A stretch of 64,000 nt of DNA, from NCBI GenBank assembly GCA_019044685.2, contig JAGTXX020000015.1, positions 1,984,001-2,048,000 of the forward strand. The letters run 5' to 3'. Positions 22,319 to 34,089 of this stretch are shown here, piece after piece. How positions within the stretch are numbered: position 1 is the first letter of the stretch; each line of letters opens with the position of its first letter. The DNA comes from Nannochloris sp. 'desiccata'. Taxonomy: Eukaryota; Chlorophyta; Trebouxiophyceae; Chlorellales; Chlorellaceae. Below the pieces are notes generated by a model. That model saw nothing but the letters and a program-made list of their open reading frames with translations. It did no database searches and was not told where the DNA came from. The position numbers and the translations under genes are program-made.

Positions 22319-25300
22319 TCAAAATCCATCCGTGCTCAATAGATGATGCATAGCTTCTACAACTCGACTAGTCCCCACATCTAACCCTGGATCATTTACT
22401 TTCCTCCCAAGCAACGCTGCAACTTCGGCTCTCAACTCCCGCACAAGGACAGCAATTCGCGCTGGAGCTTTAAAAGTCGCCCAGCCATCGACTCTTACAA
22501 GCCCTTCTCCGTGATGCACACTCACTTCGCCTCCAAAAAGTAAGACTGCATAGACAGGCACCATTGAAGCTTCACGAACAAACACTTTGGAAGTTTGCAC
22601 TAGGTCTGAATACACAAGCCAGCCTGACTCGAATTTGCCACACGTGAAGTTTATAGAAGAAGGGTGCAAAAAAACACGCCCCTTTTCTCGATCGAAAAAC
22701 CGCACTTTGATGGCTTCCCCTTGTGTTTCAACTGCACCACCGAGAACTTTTTGGTATTTTGCAGCCGGGTGGTCAACACGCAAAAGTTGAGGGTACAAAC
22801 CAGCAGCAAGTACTGCTTTAACTATACGCGCGTGGCCAGCAAATTGATCTGCACCATTTGGAGCAGTGTGTCGACTAACAGCAGCAGAGGGAACGGCAGG
22901 AGGACGAAGACCAGGACCAACAGAACTCGGTTGCAAAGACGGAGCAGCAGTGCCTGGGTTGTAGGAAGCTTGCGCAGAATCTCCAGGATAGTCTGCAGAA
23001 CAGAAACCCAAATCTGCTAAAATTTCAGCATATTGCCTCCTTCCTGCGTGAATAGCATCCATCGCTTGATCGGAAACATAACTTTTATTGCAATACTGAG
23101 AAGCAGCAGATCGGCCACTTTTAGCTAAAGTAGCTCTCCAGCCATTATACGCAGCAACAACTGCTAAATGATCAGATTTTGAGGAAGCTACGTGTTCTAC
23201 AAGAGCGCGTTTTGCACTCTCGGCTTCTTCTCGTTTATCCGGCGGCGAGAAAAAGACGGACCGACCATGGCCTTGAGCTGCAGCAACAGTTAAAATAGGG
23301 TCTAAACAACGCAACATGGCTCCAAAAATAAGCATTTTGCCAACACGGGGGTCGCACGGCATGCGGGTCAAGTGACGACCCAGCGGAGTCAAAGCTCCAC
23401 TGCTCGGATCCAAGGCGCCCACTCTTTCTAACGAAGTCACTGCTTGGTTTATAGCAGCTGCACTAGGCGGAGAAATCATTTTAGCTAAAGCAGCGCTTGC
23501 ATCAACGTCTGATAAAATGCCTTTTATGTCCATGACGAGAGCTTGGAGAGGTGCTCGAGCGACTTCAGGAGGGGTATCTAGAGACATAGAACGATTCCAG
23601 GTGCTTTTGCTGAATAAACGATAGCATACACCAGGGCGAACACGGCCAGCACGACCTCTACGTTGTTTTGCAGAAGCTTGAGAAACCCAGGTCTCTTGCA
23701 GACGCGCAATCCCTCGCTGAGCATCAAAGCGCATTTCTTTGACTCGGCCAGTATCTATAACGCAAACTACGTCGTCGATTGTAATAGAAGTTTCGGCTAC
23801 GTTGGTAGAAACGACAATTTTTAAAACACCAGGTGGTGGTCGCTCAAAAACGCGAGTTTGATGGCTTGGAGGCAACCCTCCGTGCAGTGGTAAAGCACGA
23901 ATACCGCCTGGAGCAGCTGCAGCAAGACGAGGAGAGTTTTCTAGAGCCCGAACAATGCGGCTAATTTCATCAGCACCAGGTGCAAAAATTAAAATAGCAT
24001 TTGCTTCCTTGTTATTCTTATTATTCTTAGCGTTGTTGTTGCTGCCTAGAGAAGATTTGGCAGCGACGTGAGAGACCAGGGTTTCGATTAAATCGTAGTT
24101 GACGAGAGATTCATCGATGTTGCGTAGAGAATGCATCGTTTCAGAGCTATAACTACTTCTACTATTGACACCCCTTTGAGCGCCATCGCTTTCTTCCTCG
24201 CCGTCTCCATCATCTTTCTTTCCAGCCAATTTCTTAGCCCACTTGGATGTCTTGCCCACCATAAATCCAGTAGCTTCTAAAGCATCTTCCAGAAACATAT
24301 CTGTCACTGGATGAGTAAATCCTGGAATAGAAAGTATCACCGAGCGCTGTTGACCACCAGAACTCTTAGACTTCTTCATATTGCTATTAGAGCAAAGCAA
24401 CTGGTTGAAATAGTTTGCAAAAAGATCAGCGTCTGCAGTAGCAGACATTAAAACCACTTTCAAATCTGGATTTTTACCAGATGCTAATAAATCACGTAGT
24501 AACAACAACAGCAAGTCAGACTCAATCGAGCGCTCATGCACCTCATCCAGCACCACGTGACTCGTTCCAGCCAAGGTAGGATCGGATAACAGACGACGTA
24601 ATAAGATACCCGTAGTACAGAAAAGCAATCGTGTACGTTTACTTTGCTTAGAATCCAATCTAACAGAGTACCCTACCGTCTGACCAACAGCTTCGCCTCG
24701 TTCAGCCGCTACTCTCGAGGCAAGCCCGACTGCAGAAATCCGCCTTGGTTGGGTGATAATAACATTACAAGAAGCTCCATTTCCGCTAGAAATAGCATTT
24801 TCTAGAATGTATTGAGGGATTTGAGTCGATTTTCCGCATCCTGTTGCTCCAGAAATAACAAGGACTCTCGAGGCAGGACCAAGAGAAGATAAAACGTCTT
24901 GTCTTTTAGAAAATGCAGGCAGGTTTGCACGCTGAGAACGCATGGGAGCGTGTTTGGTGCTTACTTCCATCTCCTTTTGATGTTCCAAAAGAAGAGAATT
25001 TTCAGCTGCAAGGTCAGCTGCTGAATAGGGCTTTCGATTACTACTTTGTTGTTGCTGTCTCTGCTTCCTAATATTGTTCTTATGACTCGTATTCTTATTA
25101 GGTCCATTACTGGCATCCAAATTCAGAGTAGCATCTAAGTCTCCTGCAAGCAGACTAGATTCGTCAAGATCTTCTTCCTCTTTATCCTCAGTGATACCAA
25201 GTAGGACGCTGAGCGGTTGGGGCGGGGCGACGACTACTTCAGGCAGCACCTCCTGGACTACACACGCTATTTCATACACCATAGGCCGCCCTATCATCTC

Positions 25301-27264
25301 AAGCGAAGCTTGAGATAGGCTATGCGTCAAAGCGAGAACAATTTGGGGAGGTAGGTCGGAACAGCGCACAGCTACAGTAGGAGCAGATAGCGGGTAGGGC
25401 TCCACAAACGATGTCGGTGTTGTTGTTGCATCTGGTGATGATGATCGTAGTGGTGGTGGTGCCCATATATCGAGTTCTATTTCCACTCCATCCATCATTA
25501 AATCTTCTTTCGATCTACCACAATGCCTAGCCACCATCTCAGCTGCCTCTCCGCTTAAAACCACATTACGGATAATGATTCTCGTCCAGGTATCTGAAGA
25601 AAATTCAATATTGCTGCTCTCGTAGATAGCTTCTAAAGCAACACGCTCTTCTTGCCACTCTTCAAGCCAGCTAGCAGCAGTCATATTGCTATTATTTATA
25701 CCAGTAGAGTCAGTGCTTTGGGAGGATAGAGCTTGCTCTTTTGAGGAAGAAAGCATCCTGCGGTACAATAATTCTACCGCTTCATGGACACTACCTCGGC
25801 ACTGTTGTAATGCATCTGCTGCTACCAGAGGAGGGTAGCCATATTCAGTCAATTTCACTACAGCAGGATCATCCATAACAGCAGCAGCAGCAGCAGTGCT
25901 CGCACTCGAGTTGTTGGTGATGCCTTCCAGGCGGGATGAAGGCCGAGAAGAATTTTCATTCGTACTCGTGGTGCTACTAGAAGCAAAAGAAGAGTTTTTC
26001 CTGATGATAGTGATTGGTTTTCCAGCGGCACCAGGAGCGAAATTTGTAGGTAATCTACTTTCTGGAATGTTTAAGCACAGCCAATCCAGCACAGCAGATA
26101 ATTCAGCACCATGTGTCGTGGTATTAGAAAGTGAACTCAAAGCAGCAACGCCTTGTGCAGCGTCCTCGGTACTGAAGCCCAGCACGACCAAACCATCTAC
26201 TAGGGCAGATGGAGGTTCTACTGTGTGTAGAGTAGCTGCAGAAGCATCTGGACGACCAAAACTCTCCCAGCCACCCTCGTTACGAGTATGCATCATATCA
26301 TCAACCCCAGGACCGCTCCGGACTTCACTTAAAATCTCTTCAACTAACTTTCTTTTATCTTCAGCCATAATGACAGTCGACGGCCCCCTTCTTTTCAAAG
26401 TAGCTTGCTGCTTTGACTGCTGTGCAGCACGTCGTTCAGCTACAGCCACTTCTTTCGCATTTCTTTCTTTTGCTGCTTCGCCCAGCGACCGCCACAATGC
26501 ACCATATTGTGGAGGTAAGGTCCTTTCGAGCGCTCTATCCCCTGCTATACGGTGCAACGCTGCAACTGCACCACGTTGTTGTGCTTCATCATCACTCTCA
26601 GCTGCGTGCGCTTCAGGAAGAAAAACAACTATATCTTTATCTTGTTGTTTTGGATGCGGTAAAACAACTTTTGCGAGCCATACAACATCGCTGTTACCAC
26701 TACTCCCTGTTGGTCCAGGAAGGGTTTTATACCTTGCTTTGGGTTGTTTTTCTTTTAGTAACCATTCATGAAGGATCAGTTTTGGGGATTTTGCGTCGTA
26801 ATAGCCACCTTTACTGCCTATATCCATCATTTTCATAGTAGGCTTAGGAGGTTGGATGGCAGCAGCTGCGGTTGTTGTTGTGGTGGTAGCTGTTGTGCTC
26901 TTTTTATGAGTACCAATTTGCGAAGTTGAAGCACCATTAGAGCCAACAGCTGCAGCAGTTGTAGTATCACTATCACAAGCGCCATCATCAAGGGTCTCCG
27001 GGTGTTGCTTTTTGAGATGATCATTCAGTCGGCCACTTTGTTTAAAGATTCGATCACAATGAGGGCATTCAAGCTCTTGATTGCGTTTATCAATGACTGA
27101 AGGGCCTTTAGAACCACCTCCTCCCCCAGAACTGCAGGTAACAAATAGAAAAAGTTGTGAGTTGAAAGAAGCGGCGGTAGATGAAAGGATTTGAAATGTA
27201 AGAATGCCTACCTGAACACTTTGGCTGCAGCCTTTTTCGCTTCACGATTCCTCACTCCGCCCAT
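22319..27264 (-). CDS. DExH-box RNA helicase with N-terminal C2H2 finger, UBA and RWD domains (DHX57/DHX29-like)
   Basis: Exon 1 is 27264-27212, the intron 27211-27132, and exon 2 27131-22319, giving 1,621 residues. In order: a C2H2 finger (C40, C43, H56, H61 in CPHCDRIFKQSGRLNDHLKK plus QH), a low-complexity Thr/Ala linker, a region conserved in plant DExH proteins (LHEWLLKEKQPKARYKTLPG), a UBA-like helix bundle (about 435-475, PPLVAADALQQCRGSVHEAV), an RWD domain starting WLEEWQEERVALEAIYES, and the helicase. The helicase has motif I GATGCGKSTQIPQYI, motif II DEVH, motif III SATAD and motif VI QRRGRAGR, then HA2 and the OB-fold domain. UBA-RWD-DExH is the layout of the DHX57/DHX29/plant DExH group linked to translation and RNA remodelling. 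The finger is C2H2, not the CCCH type of animal DHX57. Confidence 0.85.
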
Positions 27265-27594
27265 TAATTAATACTTATACTTAACACAGCATGGGAGAGG
27301 CGTAGATTTAACTTCCAACTTCTCTGTGAAATTGAAACAATTTAAATTGTGATCCCAGATTGTGTTTTCCAAAGATGTTTCTACAAGCAGTGCTTTGCAA
27401 ATTTTAGTAGCATGAGTTCACCGAAAACTAAAAATAGATATACTACTTGTATTCCGTAAGTATTTACGGGGAAAATAGCCTCGCCGCCCTCCCATGGGCA
27501 CCTGCACCTTTTCAAAACTTTTCCGCCCAACCCTACTCTACAAAAACACAATGCATATATTTGCATTACAGGCATTTCAACACATCTACTATTT
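27265..27594. other. Intergenic, protease 3' end to helicase 5' end
   Basis: 330 bp, A/T-rich, between two tandem minus-strand genes. No feature was recognised. Confidence 0.5.
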
Positions 27595-29921
27595 TTATTT
27601 CTCAGCAGGTAACACAGCCATTCTACCCCTTGGCAAATCAATCACCAATCTACACTGACTCAAAATATCTCCACACAAAATTCCCGAAGAATAAAAAGAA
27701 AGCGCCACCCCACCTTTCGCCTCTTCTGCAATCAGACACTGCACGTCGCTAAACTCAGCTGTACCTACTTTCAACACGTTTAATTGCGCAGTTTTTAAAG
27801 TGACAGAAGAGTTGTGGGAGCCACCTACACCTCGTATACTCTTACTTTTCCCGCCGTTACTCTTGTTGCTATTAAAGAGGCCTAGTGTTTTTGCAGCAGT
27901 GGAGTTTAGCATTGCAGCCATACCTCCAGCCCCAGTATCCACCATCAATAATGCTGTATTGTTTTCAGCAATGATGTCAGTGGAATTGGCTGAGGAGGAA
28001 GAAAAGGTTGACTGCATTGACTGAATAGTGACTGGGATGTGTGGTAAGCAGGACAACATGGTGACTGGCAGCCAATCTTCCGGGCGCAGCATGGAGCGAA
28101 GCATGTCATCAGATTCTTCAGGGTGATGTAGATGGATATGTGCATGTGGCTCTGGTGTATTAGCTTTAGACTTAGTTGTAGATTTCTGCATTGCTGCAAA
28201 TGCAAGAGCGGCAGCTGGGCTCGTAATTGACGCTCGATCTATTTCTTGCTCTGCTGCTGTTGGTTTACGAGGTAGCATGGGCGGAATATCTACTACAGCA
28301 CGTCGAAAGACATCGAAACTGCAAGAAAAAAGGTGGATTTTGAGAAAGAGAAGGGTTAGAAAACGAGAAAAGCCTTGGCAGAAAAGTTTTTTTTTTTTTT
28401 TTTTTTTTGATAAAAAGTAATAAACTTGTCATGTTCTCACCCTACAATGCCAATAACCGGTCCAGGAGCTCCAGTCACCAACCCTCCAAACATCATCTCC
28501 ATCATCACAGCATTCTTCACTTCCAACGGTCCCAATTGAAACTTCCCTGCTCTTCTAAATTTTCCTTTAATTTTCCCAGCCATGCCCGTCACATGCACCT
28601 CGCCAAAAGATTCCAACTTTAATTTATCTGCAGCACTGGGTTCGATGACAAACCCACTCGCGCCCGTATCAACTATAAAATACCCTGAATTGGTTGCATC
28701 TCCATTGAGAGTAGCATAGGCGAGCATATGGCCACTCCGAGTGTACCAAACAGGTACAGCAGATGGAATATTTTTAAAAAATTGAGAATCGAGCGGAAGA
28801 AGAGCCCCGCCGTGTCCTTCAGTTTGACTGGGAACGGAATAATAACAACGAGGTCCAGTTGCTACTGTAGTTATAGGAGCGGTCGTAAATGTCGCTGTAT
28901 TCAGCGGTGCATTCCTTTTGATGTTTGTAATAGTGAGGGATTGCTGTCCTCCGTTCATAGAGTGGTGAATAAACTTCGCTGGACTTGGCACCAATGAATT
29001 ATTTGTTTTTCTTTCTTCCTCGTTCTCTTCTTGTGCATCAATATCCCAATGTTTCCAGTTTTCAAATTCCCAAGTTTCATAATCACCGCACATAATAACC
29101 TTTGCACTTTCAGGCTGCCATGAACTCGTATTGATCTTCATGTGTACAGCTACCCGCCCAGATCGAAGCTGTACAGATAAAGTGATAAAATCATTTATTG
29201 TATTGCTATCGCTGTTTTCCTTATTCTTTGCATAATCACTAGAACTACTGCTACTACTCTCTGTAATAGTAACTACTTCTATCTCTAGGTACGAGCGTAG
29301 TGATGGTAGACTCCACACCCCTGATCGAATCCACGCCACCAAGACCGTCGCTTGGTGATCATCTAATTCTAATTTGTGACACACACCAGAGCTATCTACA
29401 TCCCATGCAGTGCTATTATTCACAAAATTGGCATTAAATCCAGAAGAGAAAGAGACGAATGGGCTAGAAACGTCTTCGCGAAATGCGCCATCTGATCGAA
29501 CCGTGAGCGTCCAAGTAGCCTCCATGCCAAGTTGAACACCAACGCCAGAAAGAGTTATTGAAGAGTCACTTTTATCATTATCTTTGTTAAATAAGCAGGA
29601 ATGTTGTTGAACGCGGTTTAAAATTTCATCAAGGCTGTACTCTTGAGATATGATAGGTTGCTCAAGGAGATCTTGTGCAGCAGCTGTAGCAGCACCGGCT
29701 GCAGGATTATTGATGGCAGCATTGAGTTTGCCTTTCTCTCCACGAAAAGAGAAGTAACGGGTTCCTCCAATATTCTGGTCACGAAATCGACCAAAAAATA
29801 ATTGACTGGGAGATGATACAGCACAGTGCGTAAGGTTTATTGGCAAGAATTGGCTGCGATGGTGATGATTATTCAATCCGTAATGCGAGCTTAATGCTGC
29901 GCTAGATATCATCGCTGCCAT
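27595..29921 (-). CDS. Retropepsin-like aspartic protease with two DTG domains, probably plastid
   Basis: Exon 1 is 29921-28441, the intron 28440-28319, and exon 2 28318-27595, giving 734 residues. The N-terminal 70 residues (MAAMISSAALSSHYGLNN onward) are Ser/Ala/His-rich with few acids, like a chloroplast transit peptide. Residues about 90-330 form a region without a recognised family. The first protease domain has the active-site motif FIVDTGASGFVIE (Asp418) and ends GPVIGIVGFDVFRRAVVDI across the intron, the G-(F/L)-D typical of retropepsin-like folds. A second domain has LLMVDTGAGGMAAML (Asp621) and ends GILCGDILSQCRLVIDLPRG. Two single-lobe domains in one chain could form an internal dimer. 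The intron holds a 22-T run at its acceptor side. The function is inferred from motifs only. Confidence 0.7.
28387..28408 (+). repeat. Poly-T homopolymer (22 T) inside an intron
   Basis: An uninterrupted T run within the 28319-28440 intron of the protease gene; on the coding strand it is poly-A, so it is not the pyrimidine tract. Confidence 0.9.
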
Positions 29922-30311
29922 TCTTACAGCAATAAATTCTTATCAATGCATAGATTTATATATACGAAATAATGAATTCTGGTGGGTATTATTCTTAGCT
30001 TTTTTCTAAAATTGAGAATCAAGAACAGGCGAGGCGGCCCGCTCAAATTTATTTAGTTTGAAGTTGCAATTTTTTAAACAAGACAAAGACAAGCCATGGT
30101 TCTAACAATAGCATAATACTCTATCTAGAAACCACGACAGAAGGAGATAAAACGAACAAAACAAAATGAAACATTTGGGGTTTCTTTCTTTATAATCATT
30201 CTACTATTCAAGATGACAGTTCATTCCTCGACTAAGCGACTACACGTTTCGCTATTATTCAACAGATAGATATTTACTATACTAATATAGTTAAATTAAA
30301 AGCTATCCACT
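29922..30311. other. Intergenic, aldolase 3' end to protease 5' end
   Basis: 390 bp, A/T-rich, between tandem minus-strand genes. No feature was recognised. Confidence 0.5.
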
Positions 30312-31810
30312 TTAGTACTTGTAGTTGGCCACATAAAGAGACTCACCCTTGGCACCAAGATCACCACGACCCAGAGTTGCCTCGGAGTTTGCCTTGGCAC
30401 GGGCAATGAAAGCATCCTGACCAGCCTTCCAGTTCTCTTTCTTCCCTCCCCAAGCCTTGAGAGCAGATGCCTGTAAAGCACGGCCAAAGGAGAAGGATAA
30501 AGACCAAGGATGGTGGATATCTTCAACTTGATTCATTGCAGTGAGATGAGCAGTGGCCTCTTCTTCAGATTGACCACCAGATAAGAAAGTAATACCAGGG
30601 ACTGCAGGGGGTACGGTACGGGAGAGAGTACGGACAGTCAAATAGGCAGCTTCCTTGACACCGACAGGGGCACCTTGAGAACCGGTCAATACCATGTTGG
30701 GCTTCAACAAAGTACCTTCGAGCAAAACATGATGGTCGGCGAGAGCCTTGTAGCAGGCAGCAAGGACCTTTTCAGTGACTGCACAGCAAACATCGATACC
30801 ATGAGCGCCATCAGTGAGAATTTCAGGCTCGACAATGGGGACAAGACCATTTTCCTGGCAGATGGCAGCGTAACGAGCGAGGGTATAGGCGTTTTGGTTG
30901 ATGGAAAGCTCAGAAGGGCAGCCAGAAGAGGCATCGATTTTCAAAACTGCACGCCACTTTGCGAAACGAGCACCCTGTTCGTAATACTTAGCGCAACGCT
31001 TACCCAAGTCGTCAATACCTTGAGTCTCAGTCTCACCATCAGTGCCACCGAGGGGAACAACACCCTTGTCTACCTTAATACCAGGGATGATGTTCTTGTC
31101 TTGAAGCATCTTGACAAAGGGAGTGCCGTCATTGGCATTCTGGTATAAAGTCTCTTCGAAGAGAATCTGGAGGACAAGAAACAGAGAAAGATGGCATATG
31201 ATTGAGAATGGGTTAGAAGAAGAGGTGAGAGAGAGGAGGCAGCTAGCTGAATAGCTGATAATCACACACAAAGCGAGAGAGGATTTGATTTACTTACCAC
31301 GCCAGAGATATACTTTTCGATGTCAGGAGAGGTGAAAAGCATCTCACGGAGATCGCGACGGTTGGACTCTTCGTTCGCCACACCGATGCTCTCAAACTGC
31401 AGGATGAAAAGACAAGGGCAGTTGGTTGGAAGGGCTCAAGATTTTGATGATGGGAAGTTAGAGAGTTTTTTAAACGCAATTATTCGCAGTCCGTGAGCCG
31501 CAGTTACAATGCCAAGTTCATTTTGAGGGAACCCATCTAGTTTCGAGGGTTAAACGTTTTGGGTCTGGGGTTTACCACACACAAGATCCCATCAGAAACG
31601 ATTTGGATAACCCTTTTCCCACTTTGATTGTTGGGATACATAGTCATCTATTTAAGACAAATAACTTACCCTTTTGCCAATAGTGCCAGTAGACTCATCG
31701 GCGGCAAGGATACCCTTGCCAGGGGCGGCAATCGCGCGAGCATTGCGAATGAGCTCTTCGCCATACTTGTTGGGCATGGCATTGCCAAGGGGTTCCATAA
31801 GAGAGACCAT
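30312..31810 (-). CDS. FBA: Fructose-bisphosphate aldolase, class I, cytosolic type
   Basis: Exons 31810-31670, 31396-31298 and 31166-30312, all in phase 0, give 364 residues. Diagnostic stretches are [49 protein letters not shown], the Schiff-base Lys235 in [11 protein letters not shown], and the C-terminal YVANYKY needed for catalysis. Reaction: reversible cleavage of fructose-1,6-bisphosphate to dihydroxyacetone phosphate and glyceraldehyde-3-phosphate. There is no transit peptide, so it is probably the cytosolic isoform of glycolysis/gluconeogenesis. A second in-frame ATG four codons on (MEPLGNAM) is an equally good start. It shares a 268-bp divergent promoter region with the GH47 mannosidase. 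Confidence 0.95.
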
Positions 31811-32078
31811 GATTATAAGATGCTTGTGATGATTCGAGATTTCTGTAAAAAAGGGTTTGATCAGGGTCGCAGAGCGTGACTTTATAGGAGGTGTGAACCT
31901 ACCAGCAGTTTGGAGCTTCGCGCCTCAAGGAGGCAAGTATTTCGTAATTCAGGACAAGATTACCAATTTGAACACCAAATGGCTTAAGGTAATTTCAGCA
32001 TTAAATAGGAAGTGCAGTCCAATGAGCTTAGCTTAGCTAGAATAGTTTGTACAGCCTACTGTTGAGGTAGTTGTAGCG

Positions 32079-33812
32079 ATGGCTGGTTACAACTCTAAAA
32101 TGCATCCTATGCGGCAGGTAGGCCTTGGTTATATTCATAAATATAATGATTAAAAGAATTTGAGCAGCTAATGTTGTTTTCATCCAAATTTGTAGGGCTC
32201 ACAAGGTACGCTTTTAGTTGCCAGCATTGTTCTTACGGTGTTTATGGTCGGTGGCCTTGAATACGTCTGCATAGAGCGCCTTGACACGATAGAAGCCAGT
32301 GAATTCAAACTAGAAAAGGCCGCAGTAGCGGCATGGAGCACCCCAGACCCTGGATTTGAAGATCCCGTTCGGGTGGAAGCCGCCCGCAATGCTATGCGCC
32401 ACGCATGGCATGGCTATGAAAACTACGCGTGGGGTGCTGATGAACTTCAACCTGAGTCTAAGACTGGGAAATTTGGAGTTCTCGGTGGATTAGGTGGATT
32501 TAGCGGTCTTGGTGCTTCAATCGTCGATGCCATGTCAACGCTCCATGTCATGGGTCTTCAAGAAGAATTTGAACGAGCCCACGCTTGGATAGCTGAAAAC
32601 ATGACATTCGATAGAGAAATCCCTCAAACAATATCTTTCTTTGAAACCACAATTCGTTGTTTAGGTGGTCTCTTAGCAGCACATGATCTCACCGGCTCGA
32701 GATTATTTTTAGAAAAGGCCGAAGATCTGGGGAGCCGTATCGTCCCAGTATTCCAAGGAACCCCTACTGGAATCTTGACAAACAATGCTGGTCTGCCACA
32801 TACACGTATTAGTAAAGATCATGACAGCGTAGCTTTAGCAGAACTAGGCTCTAATCTCATAGAGTTTGGCACTCTTGGTCGCCGCACTGGCAACAACACC
32901 TATAAACAACTCGCAGAAGATAGTATGCGCTTCATTCACGCCAAGTACCCTTTACAACCTTTATTAGGAACCACAATTGAACGTCATACTGGCAGGATTT
33001 CCGATGAACAACTCACAATTGCCGCTCCCGTCGACTCATATTTTGAATATTTATTGAAATATTGGATCTTAGGTGGCAAAACAGACGACCACTGGAGAGA
33101 TCGATGGATTAATGCAACTGATATGGCATTACTTGTACTCCAAGTACGTACAGCCAAAGGGGGATTCGCATTCACCGGTGACATTCCGTATAAAGGAGCC
33201 CAACCGAGCCATGTCGTCAGTCATTTAGGCTGTTTCTACCCAGGAAATGTCGCTTTGGGGGTAATTTCCGGCGCTGCGACTGGCGAACGAGCTGTACGAT
33301 ACCTAGAATTTGCAGAATCTATGATGCACACGTGTTTTCAGCTGTATAATGTCACCAAAACGGGCTTGGGAGCAGACAATGCGGAAATTGATATCCTGAC
33401 TGGGGAGGTCACCGTCACTGGCGCAAACTATTTACAGCGACCAGAAGTGGTAGAAAGTCTATTTTATCTATGGAGAGCGACACATAATGAGCGGTATCGT
33501 GACTGGGGGTGGTCTATTCTACAAGCTATAGAGAAATATTGTCGCAAAGAAGCTGGTTACTCTGGTGTGTATGATGTCGATGAGTTGCCGCCAGACAGCG
33601 ATGACGTCCAGCAAAGTTGGTTTTTAGCAGAAACTTTGAAATATTTGTTTTTATTGTTTAGCGATGATGGGGTGCTGCCGTTGGATAGGTGGGTGTTTAA
33701 TACGGAAGCCCATCCCGTCAGGGCGAATGTAGTCGAAGAACAAAGCTTTGTCGATTGGGATTGGTTGTATAGTAGAGAAGAAAGAAACACAAACACCGCC
33801 GTTGCAAAATGA
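32079..33812 (+). CDS. Class I alpha-1,2-mannosidase (GH47), type II membrane protein
   Basis: Exon 1 is 32079-32117 and exon 2 32196-33812, giving 551 residues. A short cytosolic tail (MAGYNSKMHPMRQGSQ) precedes a membrane anchor (LLVASIVLTVFMVGGLEYV). GH47 motifs are present: GLGASIVDAMSTLHVMGL, FFETTIRCLGGLLAAHDLTG, HLGCFYPGNVALG, RPEVVESLFYLWRATHNERY, and the terminal calcium-site Thr in FNTEAHP. Family role: trims mannose from Man9GlcNAc2 N-glycans in the ER/Golgi. The short stem and single anchor fit an ER/Golgi MNS enzyme rather than the soluble EDEM class. No defect was seen. Confidence 0.92.
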
Positions 33813-34046
33813 GTTTGAGGTGACGCTAACGTTACTTCCCCTACTTATTTATTTATTTATTCTACACTGTATTTATGATTACATATATATACATACTCTT
33901 GAATTGATGTGATGATCACTTAACCTACATATTGAAGCTTATTGGAAACCTGCCTTTTTGATATTTAAAGAAAACAATTGAATAAAAGAAGACGAGATAA
34001 TAAGGCAGATATTATGTTAGATTTGTCACCGAGAATTATTCACGTA

Positions 34047-34062
34047 CGTACTACGTAGTACG
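34047..34062. repeat. 16-bp perfect palindrome between convergent genes
   Basis: CGTACTACGTAGTACG reads the same on both strands. It lies between the GH47 stop and the LRR gene stop, so it may be part of a shared 3' region; a role is not shown. Confidence 0.8.
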
Positions 34063-34089
34063 GTACTACTTATACATGCATTATAAATC

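Noticed and set aside
25896..26771. 291-codon plus-strand frame inside the helicase gene
   Set aside because: Antisense to strongly conserved helicase N-terminal sequence; no family pattern of its own.
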